Below are positions 7,129-8,996 of a stretch of 8,996 bases of DNA, piece by piece; position 1 is the first letter of the stretch, and each line of letters opens with the position of its first letter. The notes beneath the pieces are model-generated. The model was given only the letters and a program-made list of their open reading frames with translations, did no database searches and was not told the DNA's origin. Origin of the DNA: RGIG3528 sp045640725 (lineage in GTDB: Bacteria > Bacillota > Clostridia > Lachnospirales > Lachnospiraceae); NCBI GenBank assembly GCA_045640725.1, contig JAZUFN010000227.1, positions 1 to 8,996 of the forward strand, in the 5' to 3' direction. A program made the translations under genes and the position numbers.

Positions 7129-8418
7129 ATGATCGATATTAAGTTTTTACGTGAGAATCCTGAAGTTGTTAAGCAGAATATTAAGAACAAGTTTCAGGAT
7201 TCCAAGCTCCCTCTGGTAGATGAGGTTATTGAGCTGGATAAGCAGAATAGAGCAGCTAAGCAGGAGGCCGACAATCTTCGCGCTGAGAAGAATAAGATTT
7301 CCAAGTCTATTGGAGCACTTATGGCTCAGGGTAAAAAAGAAGAGGCTGAAGAGGCAAAGAAGCTGGTAGCCAAGGATTCAGCCCGTCTGGCTGAGCTGGA
7401 GGCTCAGGCACCTGAGCTGGAAGAGAAGATCAAGAAGATTATGATGACTATTCCAAACATCATTGATCCTACTGTTCCTATCGGAAAAGATGATTCTGAG
7501 AACGTAGAAATTCAGAAGTACGGTGATCCTGTTGTGCCTGATTTTGAGATTCCTTATCATACAGATATTATGGAGTCCTTCTGTGGTATAGACCTTGACT
7601 CTGCCCGCCGTGTAGCAGGTAATGGTTTCTACTATCTGATGGGCGATATTGCCAGAGTACACTCTGCAGTTATTTCCTATGCCCGTGATTTCATGATTGG
7701 CCGCGGTTTCACATACTGTGTACCTCCTTTTATGATTAGAGCGGACGTTGTTACAGGTGTTATGTCCTTCGCAGAGATGGAGGCCATGATGTACAAAATT
7801 GAGGGCGAGGATCTTTACCTTATCGGTACTTCCGAGCACTCCATGATCGGTAAGTTTATTGACCAGATTATTCCTGAGGCCAGCCTTCCTCAGACACTTA
7901 CTTCCTATTCCCCATGTTTCCGTAAGGAAAAGGGCGCTCACGGTATTGAAGAGCGTGGTGTTTACCGTATTCACCAGTTTGAGAAGCAGGAGATGGTAGT
8001 TGTCTGCAAGCCTGAAGAGTCTAAGATGTGGTATGATAAGCTTTGGCAGAATACTGTTGACCTTTTCAGAAGTCTGGATATCCCTGTACGTACTCTTGAG
8101 TGCTGCTCAGGTGACCTGGCAGATCTTAAGGTTAAGTCATGTGATGTAGAGGCTTGGTCTCCTCGTCAGAAGAAGTACTTCGAGGTGGGTTCCTGTTCCA
8201 ATCTGGGCGATGCTCAGGCCAGACGTCTGCGCATGAGAGTATCAGGCGAGAATGGTGAGAAATATCTGCCTCATACACTGAACAATACAGTAGTAGCACC
8301 TCCACGTATGCTTATTGCCTTCCTTGAGAATAATCTCCAGGCAGATGGTACAGTAAATATCCCTGTAGCCCTTCGTCCATATATGGGTGGTCAGGAGAAG
8401 CTGGTTCCCAAGCGCTAA
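7129..8418 (+). CDS. serS: Seryl-tRNA synthetase (divergent bacterial type)
   Basis: Class II aminoacyl-tRNA synthetase (429 aa, normal length) that activates serine with ATP and charges tRNA-Ser, and tRNA-Sec where present. Residues 1 to about 110 form the charged antiparallel coiled-coil arm that contacts the tRNA long variable arm, starting with the typical MIDIKFLRENPEVVKQN. The catalytic domain shows a motif 1 region ending VPPFM, the serine-binding TSE loop (234-236), motif 2 FRKEKGAHGIEERGVYR with Arg265, the RIHQFEKQE continuation, and motif 3 around Arg393 ending in LIAFLEN. Motif 3 reads LNNTVVAPPR, where common bacterial enzymes have LNGSGLAVGR, and the TSE loop continues HSMIG rather than VPxT. 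Identity as SerRS is secure, but it belongs to a less common branch. Start codon support is moderate: AAGGA lies only 4 nt upstream and AGAAAGG 13 nt upstream. It has its own promoter and terminator. Confidence 0.96.
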   Translation: MIDIKFLRENPEVVKQNIKNKFQDSKLPLVDEVIELDKQNRAAKQEADNLRAEKNKISKSIGALMAQGKKEEAEEAKKLVAKDSARLAELEAQAPELEEKIKKIMMTIPNIIDPTVPIGKDDSENVEIQKYGDPVVPDFEIPYHTDIMESFCGIDLDSARRVAGNGFYYLMGDIARVHSAVISYARDFMIGRGFTYCVPPFMIRADVVTGVMSFAEMEAMMYKIEGEDLYLIGTSEHSMIGKFIDQIIPEASLPQTLTSYSPCFRKEKGAHGIEERGVYRIHQFEKQEMVVVCKPEESKMWYDKLWQNTVDLFRSLDIPVRTLECCSGDLADLKVKSCDVEAWSPRQKKYFEVGSCSNLGDAQARRLRMRVSGENGEKYLPHTLNNTVVAPPRMLIAFLENNLQADGTVNIPVALRPYMGGQEKLVPKR

Positions 8419-8433
8419 TTTAGAAAAAATTTA

Positions 8434-8462
8434 TTGAATCTGTTCCCCTAATGGAGTATTCT
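8434..8462 (+). promoter_or_regulatory. Possible promoter for the small downstream gene
   Basis: TTGAAT (8434-8439) and TATTCT (8457-8462) are 17 bp apart, each matching 4 of 6 consensus bases. The -10 lies in the loop of the serS terminator, so an RNA started near 8469 would lack the 5' arm and escape termination. The only other route to the downstream gene is read-through from serS. Confidence 0.3.
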
Positions 8463-8491
8463 ATAGATACCTGTTAGGGGATATTCTTTTT
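8444..8491 (+). terminator. Intrinsic terminator of serS
   Basis: TCCCCTAA (8444-8451) pairs perfectly with TTAGGGGA (8474-8481). The 22-nt loop can form a short inner GTAT/ATAC stem, and the hairpin is followed by a T-rich tract TTCTTTTT (8484-8491). It begins 25 bp after the serS stop. The large loop may make it leaky. Confidence 0.75.
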
Positions 8492-8510
8492 GTGAGAAAG
8501 GAGGCAGACC

Positions 8511-8906
8511 ATGAGAATTAATCCAAATATGAATTATTCAGGGCTCTTTAATTCTTTGCCAAAATCAAATAATGGCACCCAGGGACTGGCTTCTTTAGCA
8601 TCAGAGTATAAAAATATCAGTCGGGGTTCTTACAGGACTTTGGCTAATGCTTATGTCAAAAAAATGAAGGCTGAGGCAGGCGAGACTACTAAAAAGCCTG
8701 ATGAGTCAGATAATAAAGAAAATGACACAGCTAAGACAGAGACTACAAAGCTGGATCCAAAGAAGATGACATCCAAGGAAAGGCTTCAGGCTGCCAAGGA
8801 TGTAGCAGATAAGGCTTACAAGGAAAAGTTCAAGCAGACCTATGGCAACGACGCTGGGCTTTCCGGTCAGTCAGGATACAGTTCCTTGTTTAATTTTGAA
8901 GCATAA
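8511..8906 (+). CDS. Small uncharacterised protein with matching terminal motifs
   Basis: Protein of 131 aa that I cannot assign to a characterised family. The gene is well supported: AAAGGAGG (8497-8504) sits 6 nt before ATG, and codon use resembles the neighbours. There is no signal peptide, membrane segment, Cys or Trp, so it is probably cytosolic or exported by a non-Sec route. The order is: a Ser/Asn/Gly-rich N-terminus with YSGLFN (9-14); a conserved-looking block SLASEYKNISRGSYRTLANAY (28-48); a disordered Lys/Glu/Thr linker (about 54-85); an amphipathic charged helix (about 87-111); and a Gly/Ser tail with YSSLFN (123-128). The block around 28-48 is reminiscent of unnamed small proteins in motile Lachnospiraceae, but that is memory, not a search. 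Its position between the serS terminator and a REP-like element suggests a single-gene unit. Confidence 0.85.
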   Translation: MRINPNMNYSGLFNSLPKSNNGTQGLASLASEYKNISRGSYRTLANAYVKKMKAEAGETTKKPDESDNKENDTAKTETTKLDPKKMTSKERLQAAKDVADKAYKEKFKQTYGNDAGLSGQSGYSSLFNFEA

Positions 8907-8916
8907 AATCGGCTGA

Positions 8917-8996
8917 GACGTTTCTTAGAAGTTGACACAGGGACGTTTCTTATTGTCAACATTTTTTTAAAATGTTGACAATAAGAAACGTCCCTG
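8917..8996. repeat. REP-like element (right copy) with 28-bp perfect palindrome
   Basis: Arms at 8938-8965 and 8969-8996 are exact reverse complements over 28 bp around TTT (8966-8968), and the window ends inside the element. The 11-mer GACGTTTCTTA occurs at 8917-8927 (solitary unit, followed by GAAGTTGACACAGG) and 8942-8952 (left arm), and inverted at 8982-8992 (right arm). The right arm aligns with the left-window unit at 16 of 19 positions across the TGACAATAAGAAACGTCCC segment. It begins 10 bp after the small gene's stop codon. As RNA it would form a very stable 3' hairpin. Confidence 0.92.

Noticed and set aside
8511..8560. Flagellin-like start (MRINPNM) of the small protein
   Set aside because: The first residues resemble flagellin N-termini, but the protein lacks the flagellin heptad region and the resemblance ends after seven residues.

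Overview
The window looks like a chromosomal segment of a low-to-moderate GC Clostridia, most likely Lachnospiraceae (Butyrivibrio-like). The basis is Firmicutes-type ribosome binding sites (AAAGGAG, AAAGGAGG), AT-rich promoters, the protein set (GH2 beta-mannosidase, CotH-like lipoprotein, M3 oligoendopeptidase, an unusual SerRS) and a REP-like palindrome family at gene ends. The genus is inference from protein style, not from a marker gene.

Layout. Positions 1-103 hold a REP-like element that abuts the stop codon of a minus-strand SLC13/ArsB-type membrane transporter (101-1231). A 201-bp divergent intergenic region (1232-1432) carries a promoter for the transporter on the minus strand and one for the plus-strand genes. 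The plus-strand promoter lies among three copies of an 8-bp box, TTTAGTTT/AAACTAAA. The plus-strand cluster is beta-mannosidase (1433-3919), a CotH-type kinase-like lipoprotein overlapping it by 4 bp (3916-5307), and an M3 oligoendopeptidase 24 bp further on (5332-7029). A strong sigma-A-type promoter in the next gap drives seryl-tRNA synthetase (7129-8418). This is followed by an intrinsic terminator (8444-8491), a small uncharacterised protein with a perfect Shine-Dalgarno (8511-8906), and a second copy of the REP-like element (8917-8996) that runs off the window end.

How the genes fit together. The mannosidase is cytosolic (no signal peptide) and should remove terminal beta-mannose from imported oligosaccharides. 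The CotH protein is predicted to be lipid-anchored outside the membrane. The oligoendopeptidase is cytosolic and cleaves short peptides. Mannosidase and CotH are almost certainly co-transcribed and translationally coupled, and the peptidase is probably in the same transcript. The reason for coupling a sugar hydrolase to an extracellular kinase-like protein is not obvious and is the most biologically interesting protein-level question here. serS is housekeeping and probably transcribed independently.

The most notable structural signal is the pair of REP-like elements at both window ends. Read in the direction of the adjacent gene, each has the same architecture: stop codon, a solitary GACGTWTCT...TTGACA unit, then a long palindrome built from the same unit. 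Both palindromes are probably cut by the window edges. I see no complete new defence or mobile system in this window; no transposase, CRISPR array, tRNA or rRNA gene was found.
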